NCBI GenBank assembly: GCA_014529385.2
Contig: CM043953.1
Span: forward strand, 90,118,342 to 90,182,341
Direction of reading: 5' to 3'
DNA length: 64,000 nucleotides
From: Adiantum capillus-veneris
Lineage: Eukaryota > Streptophyta > Polypodiopsida > Polypodiales > Pteridaceae
Below, piece after piece: positions 34,103 through 44,662 of the stretch. Each line of letters starts with the position of its first letter. The first letter of the stretch is position 1. A program made the translations under genes and the position numbers. The notes below the pieces were generated by a model. The model made no database searches. It was not told the DNA's origin and saw nothing but the letters and a program-made list of their open reading frames with translations.

Positions 34103-35340
34103 TTAACCTTTGTAAACTCCCTTCTCCTTTGACTGATTGTTGTTGTTGTTGTTGGAAGTGCTTTGGGAAGAATTTTGAACATTGGTTTTCCCCTTTGCAT
34201 CGGTTTTGTCTTTGTTCTCCATGGGCTTGACATTACGTCTAGTCCCTTGATGGAAATTTATGCGTGAAGCAACCATGGTATGATGGACTACTTCACTAAT
34301 AGTACCAGGCCATTGAGAGTTAATGTATTCGGCCATCACTTCAGGTAATCCCGCACAGAATTTTCTACTTTGCTCGACAAAGTCTATCTCTTGAAAGACA
34401 ATAGCCTTGAGATGTAAATCCCAAAACTTGTCTACATATTTGTGGATAGACTCATGGGAGAGAAGCTTCAAGCTGCGCCATTCGGTAAGCACTTTGTCCT
34501 TTGCATCGCTTGCAAGGAATTGCTTCATGATGGAAACTCGTAGAGTTTTCCATGTCTTTGGGGCTTCACCATTGCCATGAAGGCTAGCCCACCATTGATG
34601 AGCTGATTTTTGGAAATGCATAGCTACAAGGTGTAGCTTGGAGGACTCTGTAAATCCCTCGTCTCCAAAGGCCGCATCAAATTGCTGGATGAAGGCCAAC
34701 ACTTTGTCGATGGCACCAAAGGTGCCATCATAGGTGAAAAAAGAGATAGTTTTCCTCCCTCCTTGAACTTCTTTAGCTTTTGTGACCTTTGCCATGCAGG
34801 AAATGATTTGCGATGTCCTCTCCTATTGTATTCTCTACGAGAATAGCCATAACTTTCATCGAAAGAGGAGGAAGGTGAAGAAGAAGGAGAAGAGGGTGAC
34901 CTCTTCCTAGCCCTTTTCTTCCTTTGTTTCCTCTCTTGCCTTTCAGAGTGATGAGGAGAAGGACTATGTGTTGATCTTTTCCTCTTGGGAGGAGTGGGCG
35001 ATCGTCTAGACCACCGTCTTCGTGGAGCCACATCTTCAGAGGAACTTAAACTTTCATTGCTTTCTTGCTCTTTGGATTCCTCCTCTTGAATGGGAGAGAG
35101 TCTTCTTTTGGGGGTCTCTTCAAGAGGCCTCCTAAGCTCTCTCTCCTCTTGGAGAGAAAGGGAAATTCCATAAGCACGAAGTTGTTGAGTAACTTCGGCT
35201 TGCAAAGCAGGGTTGCCCATGGCTTGCTGCAACCTAGTAACGAGATAATTCACAAACATGGGAGCATCATCATTAGCACCTTCATGTGAAAAATCAAAGC
35301 TATCAATGTTCATTCTACTCTCTTGATTATTGTCATCCAT
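34103..35340 (-). pseudogene. gag: Gag of nested gypsy element
   Basis: Start ATG at 35340 (MDDNNQESRMNIDSFDFSHE). The N-terminal third holds a Ser/Arg/Pro-rich block (RRRWSRRSPTPPKRKR), unusual for gag and like the RS domains of splicing proteins. A frameshift near 34790 moves into the retrotransposon gag core: TYDGTFGAIDKVLAFIQQFD, HFQKSAHQWWASL, FLASDAKDKVLTEWRSLKLL, ending in an Asn/Gln-rich stretch. A zinc-knuckle relic (KCFECREQGHGYCSCPKK) follows near 34010-34070 in another frame. Gag coats element RNA in virus-like particles. The frame ends at TAA where a continuous gag-pol would go on. Confidence 0.85.
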
Positions 35341-35718
35341 GTTAACAAAATTATGTATGTACTTAGTGTATGCTTTGGCAATTCAAATCCTTAGTTACCA
35401 CTCCTCTTAGCCTTTGAAAATCAGCTCTTAAGTATCTACACACACGGCTCGAAGTGGTTAATTATAGAGAGTAGAGGAGTAGGTCTAACATAGCAGAGTT
35501 GCCGAGGACTATCTCCTTTCGGACTTATTATGGCTCAATATAAAAAGACTCAATTATTAAGTCCAAAGCTCCCAAGGTGTACACCATCCCCCACATAGTG
35601 GGCTCAACAAAACCAATAATAGATCCCAGTTCCACTTACCCTAATATAATTAATAACATCAACCATTTATAGGCTACCTAAGGACCTCTCTTCTTAAGGA
35701 AGAAAAGAGAAACCAAAT

Positions 35719-35730
35719 GCTCTGATACCA
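35719..35730 (-). other. Primer-binding site, tRNA-iMet type
   Basis: Minus strand TGGTATCAGAGC, one base from the CA end of the 5' LTR. Confidence 0.93.
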
Positions 35731-35731
35731 A

Positions 35732-36351
35732 TGTAATGAAATTGGCCTATTTAACTTGAGAATAGCGGAAATTAATGAGAGTACTTTTGAGAAATGACTT
35801 TGTGAGCATAGCGGGTGAACATAATTGAAGATAGCAACATAATCATAGCAATTATTTAACTTGGCATGAACAATACTTTTGCAAGAGAGAGAATTTAGAG
35901 AACATGACAATAGTTGAGGACCGGATTTATGTGGAGCCGATCCCCCCTCCAATATGCATTTGTATTATGATTTCTCCCATTAAGAGAGACTTGTTACAAT
36001 ACAATCTTTGTGTTCCTTGTAACCTAGGTGATGCAATGAAGATGGAAAGCTTTATGCATCACAAGCATAACATAACCTTGAGGAAAGCTTTAACTATCCC
36101 AAGACCTCAAACACCTTCGAAGGTGGAGAGAGCTAGCAAGGAATGAGGGCAGGGAAGAGGAAGAAGAAACATTTCATACGAGAAAGAATTAGTTCCTCAC
36201 TTATCATAACTCTTCTTGCTAGCATACATAATAGCATAGTAATGAAGAAGAAGGAGATGGAAAGCATAGTAATGATCCCACAGTAAGTGATCAGTTTAAT
36301 ATGAGAAAATCATTTGGGTTGGTTATATATTAGATATTAGATTTTATGACA
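35732..36351 (-). mobile_element. 5' LTR of nested gypsy element, internally deleted (620 bp)
   Basis: Near-identical to the outer parts of 28594-30203, but sequence equivalent to about 29130-30138 is missing, joined after AAGAAGGAGATGG. The deletion removes likely promoter DNA. Confidence 0.9.
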
Positions 36352-36356
36352 AGTAC

Positions 36357-37191
36357 TGCCTTATCATACTCAAACCGATGGGCACATAGAAAGAACAATT
36401 CAAATCATGTTAAGAGCTTATTGTATGCATGAACAGGGCACATAGAAAGAACAAATCAAATCATTGAAGACATGTTAAGAGCTTATTGTATGCATGAACA
36501 GAGTAAATGGACTAGATATTTGTAATTGGTTGAATTTGCATATAATTCATTATTCCAACGCTCAATTGGGATGTCTCCTTTTCAAGCATTATACGGACAA
36601 GAGTGTCTTACTCCACTCAAATGGACAAACCCTCTCATACGAGTTCAAGCATCCAAAGAGATGTTGGATGAAATGCAACGACAAAGCGATCTTATACGAT
36701 AGGATATTAAGACTACTAAAGATAGACAGAAGAGTTATGTATCCCCAAGATGATCTACCATACTTTTTGAAGATGGGGATATGGTATTTCTGAGAGTAAA
36801 ACCCAAACATAGTTCTTTATCAATGGGTAAGTGTGAGAAGCTAAGTGCCACATATTGTGGACCGTTTGTAATCACAGAGCAAATTAAAGATCAAGCTTAT
36901 AGACTCTTGTTACCACCACACATAAAGGTACATGATGTTTTTCACATCAGTTTACTCAAGAAGTATGTATCTGATCCACAACATATTCTTGATGATTCTC
37001 TATTATCTACCTCTAGTGATGGAACTTCTGAAGTATATCCCGAAGTAATGCTTCAAAGCAGAACCAAGCCTCTACGTAATAGGACCATTATTGAACATCT
37101 TGTTAAATGGTCAATGTATTCTCAAGAAGATGCCACTTGGGAACATGATGATGTAATGAGACTAAGTTATCCAGATTTCATGTTGAGGTGA
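36357..37191 (+). pseudogene. Integrase C-terminal part and chromodomain relic
   Basis: Continues the core after the insertion: YH-x-QTDG-x-x-ER, the motif interrupted at 28593, followed by a tandem duplication, then an open frame at 36781-37191 with FLRVKPKHSSLSMGKCEKLS, YCGPFVITEQIKDQAYRLLL, HDVFHISLLKKYV and a chromodomain-like end (RNRTIIEHLVKWSMYSQEDA, TWEHDDVM). Chromodomains steer chromovirus integration towards marked heterochromatin. The frame ends at TGA 37189-37191. Confidence 0.85.
36383..36500 (+). repeat. Tandem duplication of about 55 bp inside integrase
   Basis: GGGCACATAGAAAGAACAA...TGTTAAGAGCTTATTGTATG occurs twice in a row; the second copy has 10-12 extra bases (ATTGAAGAC). 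It repeats the segment encoding ER-x-IQIMLRAYCMHEQ. Confidence 0.85.
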
Positions 37192-37222
37192 GGCCACCTC
37201 AAATTTTTCAAGTGTGGGAGGA

Positions 37223-38500
37223 TGTAAGATTCCCAATTTTTGGGTCTCTTTTAAAAATAACAAAAATAGCTTTCAATATCTATTTTGCCAAATTTTGCCT
37301 TATGATGCTTGATTGACAGTATTGGAAGGTTCTAAAGTAAAAAAAAAGCAAGGTCATTTCCACGTTCCAATAGGTTAGATGGACGTTTGGTTCAGTTTTG
37401 GAAAAATCTATTATTTTTAGCTTTTTCATGTTTTTTATGCTCTTTGGTGCTTTTTTGCAAAAAGCGGGGTTGGATCCTTGATCTACGTGTTCCAAGGAAG
37501 CTATGGTTCAATTTTATAAAAATCTACTTTTTGAGTGCTTTTCACACTATTTTTAGCTTTTCATGATTTTTAGTGTTTTTTAGTGAAAAGCGAGTTCAGT
37601 TTCTTATTCCAGTGGACAAGGGGAACCCGTGGTTCAATTTTGTTTTTTTGCTTTTTACGCTATTTTTAGCTTTTCATGCTTTCAGCATTTTTTAAAAGCA
37701 ATGTGCTTTTTATGATGGCCTAAACATAAAAATATTAATTTTAGTCTCGGTCGGATTTGAAAATGATCACCTGGAGCAAAAACGAGACCAAACGGGATTC
37801 TTACGGGAATTCTTTTTATAAAAAGCGATACTGTAAATACGTCGGGGCAGAATAGGAAAACCATAATTATGTCAGGACATTACTGTGCGGCATAGTCTAG
37901 CTACTGTTTCCTATAGTTGGCCAGATACTATTCAGTTGGCCAATTTTGTTGTAAAAATTGAATGGTAAGTGGGAGAGTTGACCACCAAAAGCTATGCCAT
38001 GTTTTTAGAAAAGACTAGAGTCTTTTCCCAAAAGCAGGAGGCTAATCCAGGCTAAGAAGTAGCGCTACGTGTAGCTTAGGGCACACTCCAGGCAGTTGGA
38101 GAACCTATAAATTGGCATAAATTGCTCAATTTGCAGTGCCGTGTGTTGCGTCTACTACCGCAAGGCTATACATATCTATTATACGGAGTGGTGCAAGCTC
38201 TTCATCACCATCTCCATAAGCTCTTTTCTCGAGAAGAAGAAGAAGAAGAAGAAGAAGGATACTCTCTCTCTCTCTACTTGCTTACTATCTTCTCTCTTGT
38301 TTAATCACGATGTACACGCTCTCTGAAAGCTTTCGTGGCGGATACCTCTACGTAACTCTCATCACCGCTCTCTTCTAGCAAAGCAAGGAGCCTTTTGACA
38401 ACCCCTGATCGATTCTAAGGCACGGTGAGAAGCTCTAAACTCCATAGCCATCATCATCTCTCTCTATATATCGTTTTTATGGAGTACTCACCCTCTCGAT
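37223..38500 (+). mobile_element. 3' LTR of the degraded chromovirus
   Basis: Starts TGTAAGATTCCC directly after the purine-rich tract GTGTGGGAGGA. A likely TATA box (CCTATAAATTGG) is near 38104. The LTR end is not visible and no second copy is in the window, so 38500 is an estimate. Three degenerate copies of a TTTT-GCTTTT-CACG-CTATTTTTAGC unit lie at about 37390-37690. Confidence 0.55.
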
Positions 38501-38933
38501 GATTGTTTTTTCATATACGAGTGCATGTATGGATTAATTGAGTATGTATGACGTGCCCCGTGATTATTTCATCATGTTTAGCACGCTGATTTATGCACAT
38601 GATGCATTTATTATAACATTTAATGGCCTAGTACCTTGTGTGTAGCGAAAAATAGCATAAACATAGTGAGCATTTCATTATTAGAATATATTCCTAATGA
38701 GCATAGCAAGAGTGCTTGGATGAAGAGAGCAACAAAAAGCATAACACCTAGTTAGATAGGCATGAACAATACTTCAAAAGAGAGATAAATTAAGCTATTG
38801 ACAACAATTGAGGACCGGATTTACATGGAGCCGGTCCCCCCTCCAAAAGGCTTTGTATTTTAAGTTTCCCCCATCAAGGGAGACATTTTACAATACAATA
38901 CTTTATGTTCCTTCAATAACTTGCTGGTGCAAT

Positions 38934-40234
38934 TGATGGGGGCTTTTCACAAGCCAAGCTCCCATACCCCTCTTCTCTCGTCCCCACCCCATGAAAACCC
39001 CCTCTTAGGGAGGGAGTGATAAAAGGCATTGGAAAAAGTAAGAAAAAAATAAAGTATGATTATGTAAATATATAAGAAAGGTAAAATAGGCCACCTCATG
39101 CCTGCGGGGTAGCCCATCCCCACCTTGCCTCCTTTTTTCTTCACTGTTGCCCCGCCGTGTGTCCCTTTTCCTTTCCTCCACTCAAAAGGTCAACCCCCTC
39201 TCTCTTCCCCTTGTCCTTTCTCCTTTCTCTCTCCCCTCAAGCTACCCCACCTCTCACCAATAATGCACCCTAACTCACATGCAACTTACCCTATCTTCCA
39301 AAATAGTATACTCCACCCCCTCTTTCTCTCTCCTATCATATCCCATGACCCAAATACCCCCCTCTCTCTCTAAAGGGCGCCATGTCTCTTGTCTTGTAGC
39401 TAAATAACCTCCCCCATACTCACACACACTCAGTTTCACTGAAAAAGGTGCCCACAGACCCATCCCCACCCGGTGGTTACCTGATTTTTCTTGTGTTCAC
39501 ACACATCTGCACATAGATTCACCTCTGAACACACTCCCCTCTCTCCCCTCTTGTAATTACTTTATTCTCCATGTCACCTCTCACTTTTTTTCATCAACCC
39601 ATCTCTCTCTCTTAGTCTCTCTCTCTCATGAGACTGCTGTTCTGGCACATATACACACAGCCAGACAAGTGGGGCCCACAGTCACATGGCCTATGTAGAT
39701 AATGATTTCTTCATTTCTAAATTCTAGAATTCCTTCCCCCTCCTCCCCTATATAAAGAGGGGTCACCATCACACTAAATACACACACAACGTCACCAAAG
39801 AACACACTATGCACTGTGTGTGCCTAGTGCACACACACACACACACCCACACCATCACCATCACCGCAATCACCATGCTTGTCTTGAGCATGACCTCTAC
39901 ACCCTTGGCTATGGAAGATGAAGGGCAACTAAATGAAGGATGATGCCCATAACCCTCGTGCGAGTCTTCGCCATCAACTCCCACCTATCCGCCATGTGCT
40001 CTACCACTCTCTCCCTTCTCATTCCCCTACCCTATGCTCCCCATTTCATTGCCTTATTCTCTAAATAAAGCTTGAGGTTTTGTGAGTATGTTTTCTTGCA
40101 ATGTTTTGCCCATGTGAGGTGTGCGGAATTGCCACCTAATATTGTGTTTGGAGTGAGCTTGTGTATGTGTGAAGGGTGTGCGGATTCGCCATCCTTTTGT
40201 GGTGCCTAAGTACTAAGCCGCTATACCCCCTCCC

Positions 40235-40289
<55 letters not shown>

Positions 40290-40476
40290 CATCATTACTC
40301 CCAAGCATCCATCTCTCTTGGATGAAAACTTTGTTATGGTGGTGTGTTGTTTGCGTCCTAGCCGCTGAAGCTAGGTGGTGCCCCTGTTTGCTTTACCATG
40401 ACAGGCTCGAGGCGCTCCATTCGGTCCCCGGTGTTTTAGAGGCCGTTGGGGTTCGGGGTTCGCTTTGCTCCCGTCA
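38934..40476 (+). mobile_element. Solo-LTR-like insert of 1,543 bp inside an LTR
   Basis: Starts TGATGGGGGC and ends CCCGTCA, flanked by CAAT on both sides (38930-38933 and 40477-40480); removing it restores the parental LTR reading GTGCAATGAAGATG. Inside, in plus orientation, are a TATA box (CTATATAAAGAGG near 39750) and a polyadenylation-like AATAAA near 40065, as expected for an LTR with U3-R-U5. There is no coding sequence, and a (CT)n tract lies at 40237-40284. A 4-bp duplication is short for an LTR element; a fifth base differs. Confidence 0.65.
40237..40284. repeat. (CT)n microsatellite
   Basis: About 48 bp of CT inside the solo-LTR-like insert. Confidence 0.95.
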
Positions 40477-41072
40477 CAATGAAGATGGAAGCTTCAAGCA
40501 CAATGCACAAACTTATAAAACACAACATTAATTCCCTCACGGTCTTAGACCCAAGACCTCACACATGAGCTAGTGTGAGTGTGTGTGAACTAAATGCCTT
40601 CACAGATCAGTCCCCTCTCTCATCTTGGTCGACCCCTCTTGCTAATTCCTCTTGCTGGCTTCCCATTGGACCTTTCCAAGATTAGCCAATAGGAATTAAG
40701 TGGTCAAATGAAGATCCTTCTAACAAGTGTCCCTCTTTCCCCTTTAGAGAGAGCTTAGGTAAATAACTTAATTCATTTAAATCCCCATTGGACTTTTTTC
40801 CCCTTCTGGCCAATAGGAATTAAGCAAGCCATTGGGTTGCTTAATTCCTATTGGACCCCTTGGCAGGCTATCCAATAATCATCCAGGAGACTTAATTTCC
40901 ATTGGTTCTTTTTATAAAGTGTTTTTCAATTAACTAAACTAAATTTACTCTAGCCTAATTCTTATTGGTCCACCTCTATGGTCATCCAATAGGATTTAAA
41001 TACACTTTGAGGGCAACTCAGCTAGGAACCTGACATGTGTCCACTATGCCCTTTGTGTAAAGGGGAGCCTTT

Positions 41073-41110
<38 letters not shown>

Positions 41111-41849
41111 TATCTCACCTCTTTCTCTCTCTTCCCCTACCATTAGGGCTTGCCCCCTCCCATGTAGGGATCTAGGAAGACTTTGTGTACAATTACAAAG
41201 CATCCAATTTCCTTAAGCTTGACCATTTGGACTTACCCTTTGAAATTTGGAACCTTAGCATTTTGGAGTCTTAATGGACTGAGCCTTAGGTCTTTGAAGC
41301 CCATTGCTTGCACATTGCTCTTCTGCAGATGATCCCCGTTTGGATCCCTGTTTTCCCTCCTTTGGATCCCTACTGTGACCAGTCTACTAGCATTACCAAT
41401 AATCTAGCTTTTTCTCCTCTGGTACTTCCCCATATTAAATGATCAATTTAACATGAGAAAATCGTTAAGGAGAATTAGATGTTAGTTATTATGATATTAC
41501 CTCTCTCTTGAAATCATAGTTGTCCTCGATTATGAGGTAGAGATGATAAAGCATATAATTAGTCCTTTTTCTAGCGGGTAGAGGATCCCTATTTTACCCT
41601 ACGATACCGTTCCAGAATGGATGACTAGTCCATTTGGCGCTTGAGAGTCGAAGCTGTCGCAAGCATGTTTGCACATTAGTCCCATCAATCTTCCATAGTA
41701 GAGTGACAAGCTCTACTTGGTGTTTGGGAGATGTCGTCTCCGTAAACTTGATCCTAAGCATGCATACTTCTTAACATTTGTGCACAATAAAGAAAAAGAG
41801 AGTCTCATAAGATAAAAACTTTGTTCATTTTGAACATTTGTACATTTTC

Positions 41850-43176
41850 TTACTCTAGGGAAGAATTGTAAGCATTGACAAGGTTTAGGTTATCCTTTAA
41901 TTGTATGCCTTGCATCCATCTAGCATCTTCAAAAGGATAGTTCTTAAACTTAATAAGATACCATCGGATAATCTTACCACCTCTTAGAACCTTGTCTTCA
42001 TGTCGGAGAATGGACTCGGACTGCAGCACCGCATCTTGGTCCTCTATCTCCGATGGGTCTTCAATAGTTGGTTCTTGAGGTGGATCTCCTTTGTAAGGCT
42101 TTAGTAGGCTCACATGGAAAGCATTGTGTATGAGCCAATGACTGGGCAACTTAAGTTGATAGGCCATCTCATTGATTGTTCTAAGAATTTGGAAGGGACC
42201 ATAGTACCTTTTTGCTAGCTTAGCATAGTACTTTTGGTGTCCCGTAGGATTCTTGCCCGTCGTGTGCCTTAATCGAGCCTAGGGAAATTTAAGCAAGACC
42301 CAATCATTTTCTTTAAAGTCTTGGGTCCTTCTGTGCTTATCAGCAGCAACCTTTTGCCTTTGCTGTGAGATAAAGATAGCATCCTTAATCTTTTGAAAAC
42401 ATTCTTGTAGGTCTCGGCTATACTCATCTACAACGAAGATTTTCCTGTGTACCTTAAGTAGCAGGGGACTTTCTGATCTTCCCTCAATTACCTCAAATGG
42501 TTCTTTTCTTGTGGAGGTATTTTCAGTATTATTGTAGGCATACTCCACCAAGGATAAGTACTTCTCCCATTGGGACCTTTGATCTACTTCCGTTACGTAG
42601 GCTTTTAGTAGATCAAGAATTGTTAGGTTAGCTATTTCACTTTGGCCATCCATTTGCAGGTGATAGGCCGAAGAGAAGTTTAGCCTTATCCTAAATTCTC
42701 AAAGAGACCCTTCCAATATATTACTGTTCATTCTAGGATCTCTATCCAACACTATGGACATCGGCAAGCCATGGTACTTGAAGATTTGTGATATGAAAAG
42801 GGTTTATATCCTCATCTTTGGATTGCCCAAGTCTTTGGTTGGGCAATCCAGGTTGCTTCCCTCTATCAAACTTTGTCATTTGGCATACCACACATTTAGA
42901 AACATACTCTTGTATGTTTGCTTTCATGGTAGGCCAATAGAAATATGTTTCAATCCCTTTTAGGGTAGACTGAATCCCTCTATGTCCCACATAAGGAGGA
43001 GCATGAGATTCATACATTACTTTCTCACGTAGTGAGTTAGTAACGTATAGTCTATTGCCATAGAGAAGATAATAATCTTGTAAAGTAAATGGTTCCTCTT
43101 TCTTCCCTAGTGCAAGGGCTGAAATCAGATCTCTAAAATCCGGATCAATAGCATTGACAGTAGAAAGCCAAGACAC
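41850..43176 (-). pseudogene. Integrase relic of truncated gypsy element
   Basis: Pieces in order: 43176-42742 with the RNase H-integrase linker (ALALGKKEEPFTLQDYYLL) and zinc domain (SHAPPYVGHRGIQ, YVSKCVVCQMTKFDRGKQPG); a deletion that removes most of the catalytic core; then 42653-42279 (MDGQSEIANLTILD, EKYLSLVEYAYNNT) and 42167-41850 (YQLKLPSHWLIHNAFHVSLL, HEDKVLRGGKIIRWYLIK). At the deletion point, GATTGCCCAA and TTGGGCAATC form a short inverted repeat (about 42824-42852). The protein is over 70% alike by eye to the integrase at 30679-32058. Confidence 0.85.
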
Positions 43177-43184
43177 AAAACTTC

Positions 43185-43380
43185 TATAGCTAGGCCTCTC
43201 TGCCAGTTCGGAGTACCAAAGCTAACCTTTCAAACACCACGTGGATGACTTCATAACACCTATATTCAGATGAAGCCAAAAGGCAAAGACGGAAAGAAAC
43301 TTCAACAAGAGCCGGCTTGGTCTTGTCGCTACTCTTCAACTGAGTGCCATATATATACATATATATATATACACATATAT
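43185..43380. other. Short unassigned DNA before copia-1
   Basis: No match to neighbouring elements; ends in an (AT)n-rich tract into which copia-1 inserted. Confidence 0.5.
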
Positions 43381-43572
43381 TGTTGGGGTATAAAGCCCAA
43401 TGTGGTCGCCCAGGTAAGTGAGCGGGCCGCCAGGTATGTACACATATTCTTTTGTAAAAACCTAATAAGAACTCACTATGCTCTACACATTACAGTAGAG
43501 CGAGTTCACCATATCGTCGTGCTCTTCTTCTCGCACTCTCTCTCGCGTCGCACTTCCGCTCGTACTCCTTCA
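43381..43572 (+). mobile_element. 5' LTR of copia-1
   Basis: TGTTGGGGTATAAAG ... CGTACTCCTTCA, 192 bp, starting with a TATAAA promoter-like element. Confidence 0.95.
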
Positions 43573-44662
43573 ACTGGTATCAGAGCTCAGATCGAGGCTC
43601 GGGGCAGCATTTGCAGGTAAGCGAGAGTCACCTGCTCAGATTGGAGTGAGATTCGACGGGCGAAGACACGGCCATGGGTAAGCCCGAAGGACTTGGTGTT
43701 CTCAAAATTTCATTCTGAGGTCATCTCGGCCACCATTCGGCTTCAACAAAGCTTTGCGCAGCCATTTTCAACTACGTGGTCTTGGTGTGTGCAAGTCCGA
43801 CTCTGCAAATTTGGGGTTTCGACCTACGACTGCAGGTGCTGAGGATATCGGCACTCCCTGAGTGCTGATTTGTGGCTATCTACACATCGAAGGACGGCTC
43901 ATAGTTCTTGGAGGCGTGTCACATACGACACGGGTGCATCTACACACAGACTGTAGGCCACATCCACTAGTTCATCAGGTAGCTTGTGTTTGCTGCTTGA
44001 TATTCCAGATTTCATCCTGACATTGCAGGTACTTCCACATGGGATGTATTGTTAGAGATGATGTATGTCTGTTGAGGGTTTGCTGGCTGTGAGTCACGCA
44101 GCAAACAACCGCTGCAGCGGTTACAGCATATAGTGGAAAATTTGTGGATGTATGACTTTGTGGGAAGTCTATGTATTGTCAGATTTACTGCAGCCTTTGT
44201 TGAGGGTCGAGTGAGGTTTTATTGAGCTGGGGGATTCTTGAATGTTGAGATCCTTTTAGTGATACAGGTCTTGGAGCGATCCCTCGAGCACCCTTAGATA
44301 GGCAGCTAGGATGTATTGACTGTGAGTTAGACAGTTGGGATTGCATCTTTGCTTTACTGCCGTTGAGGCATTGTCACAGTCTATGCTTACAGGACAGTGA
44401 CAGGACAGTGAGAGACAGTACAGGTGCAGGATTGGTTTACCCACAGCTTACAGTGTTAGAGAGACAGTGGTTTTTTTTGAGCTGTTTTTGGTCTGTTTTT
44501 TAGTACACCAGAGCCATTTTACAAAGGAGACTCTTCCGAAATTTCTGCAGAATCTGAAGCTTTCTTGGTTCATTTGATAGGTTGATATTGGTTCTGAGTT
44601 CAGTTTACAGGGAAACTCTGCCGAATTTTTCCCAGGAAAGTAAACTACTGTGAAGCGTAGCT

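Larger units (their letters stand above)
28594..36351 (-). mobile_element. Ty3/gypsy element nested in chromovirus integrase
   Basis: Complete in outline: two LTRs with TG...CA ends, tRNA-Met primer-binding site, gag, protease, RT, RNase H, integrase and polypurine tract, all on the minus strand, flanked by the 5-bp duplication AGTAC (28589-28593 and 36352-36356). Removing the element and one AGTAC restores the integrase motif of the host copy. Its frames carry several stops and frameshifts, so it is an old or dead copy. Confidence 0.93.
27570..38500 (+). mobile_element. Degraded Ty3/gypsy chromovirus copy, split by a nested element
   Basis: Plus-strand RNase H and integrase relics at 27570-28588 continue at 36357-37191 after the nested element 28594-36351. 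It ends with a chromodomain-like segment, a purine-rich tract (GTGTGGGAGGA) and a 3' LTR starting at 37223. The 5' LTR, gag, protease and RT are absent; the copy is truncated at about 27560. Confidence 0.8.
38612..41496 (-). mobile_element. LTR of truncated gypsy element, carrying a nested insert
   Basis: 38612-38930 and 40481-41496 together match the uninterrupted LTR at 14808-15576 and, more loosely, the LTR at 28594-30203. Adjacent to 41496 is the same polypurine tract and following sequence (ACCTCTCTCTTGAAATCAT) as at 30206. It also contains (GT)n at about 41076-41108. Confidence 0.8.
38612..43184 (-). mobile_element. 5'-truncated gypsy element related to 28594-36351
   Basis: One LTR (38612-41496) plus about 1.7 kb of integrase-coding interior, closely related to the nested gypsy element, then truncated at about 43184. 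The LTR ends read TA where TG and CA are expected, consistent with C-to-T decay. No duplication can be checked because one end is lost. Confidence 0.82.

Noticed and set aside
38122-38326. Short frames ending in poly-Glu or poly-Lys
   Set aside because: Due to an (AGA)n tract next to the likely TATA box of the chromovirus LTR.
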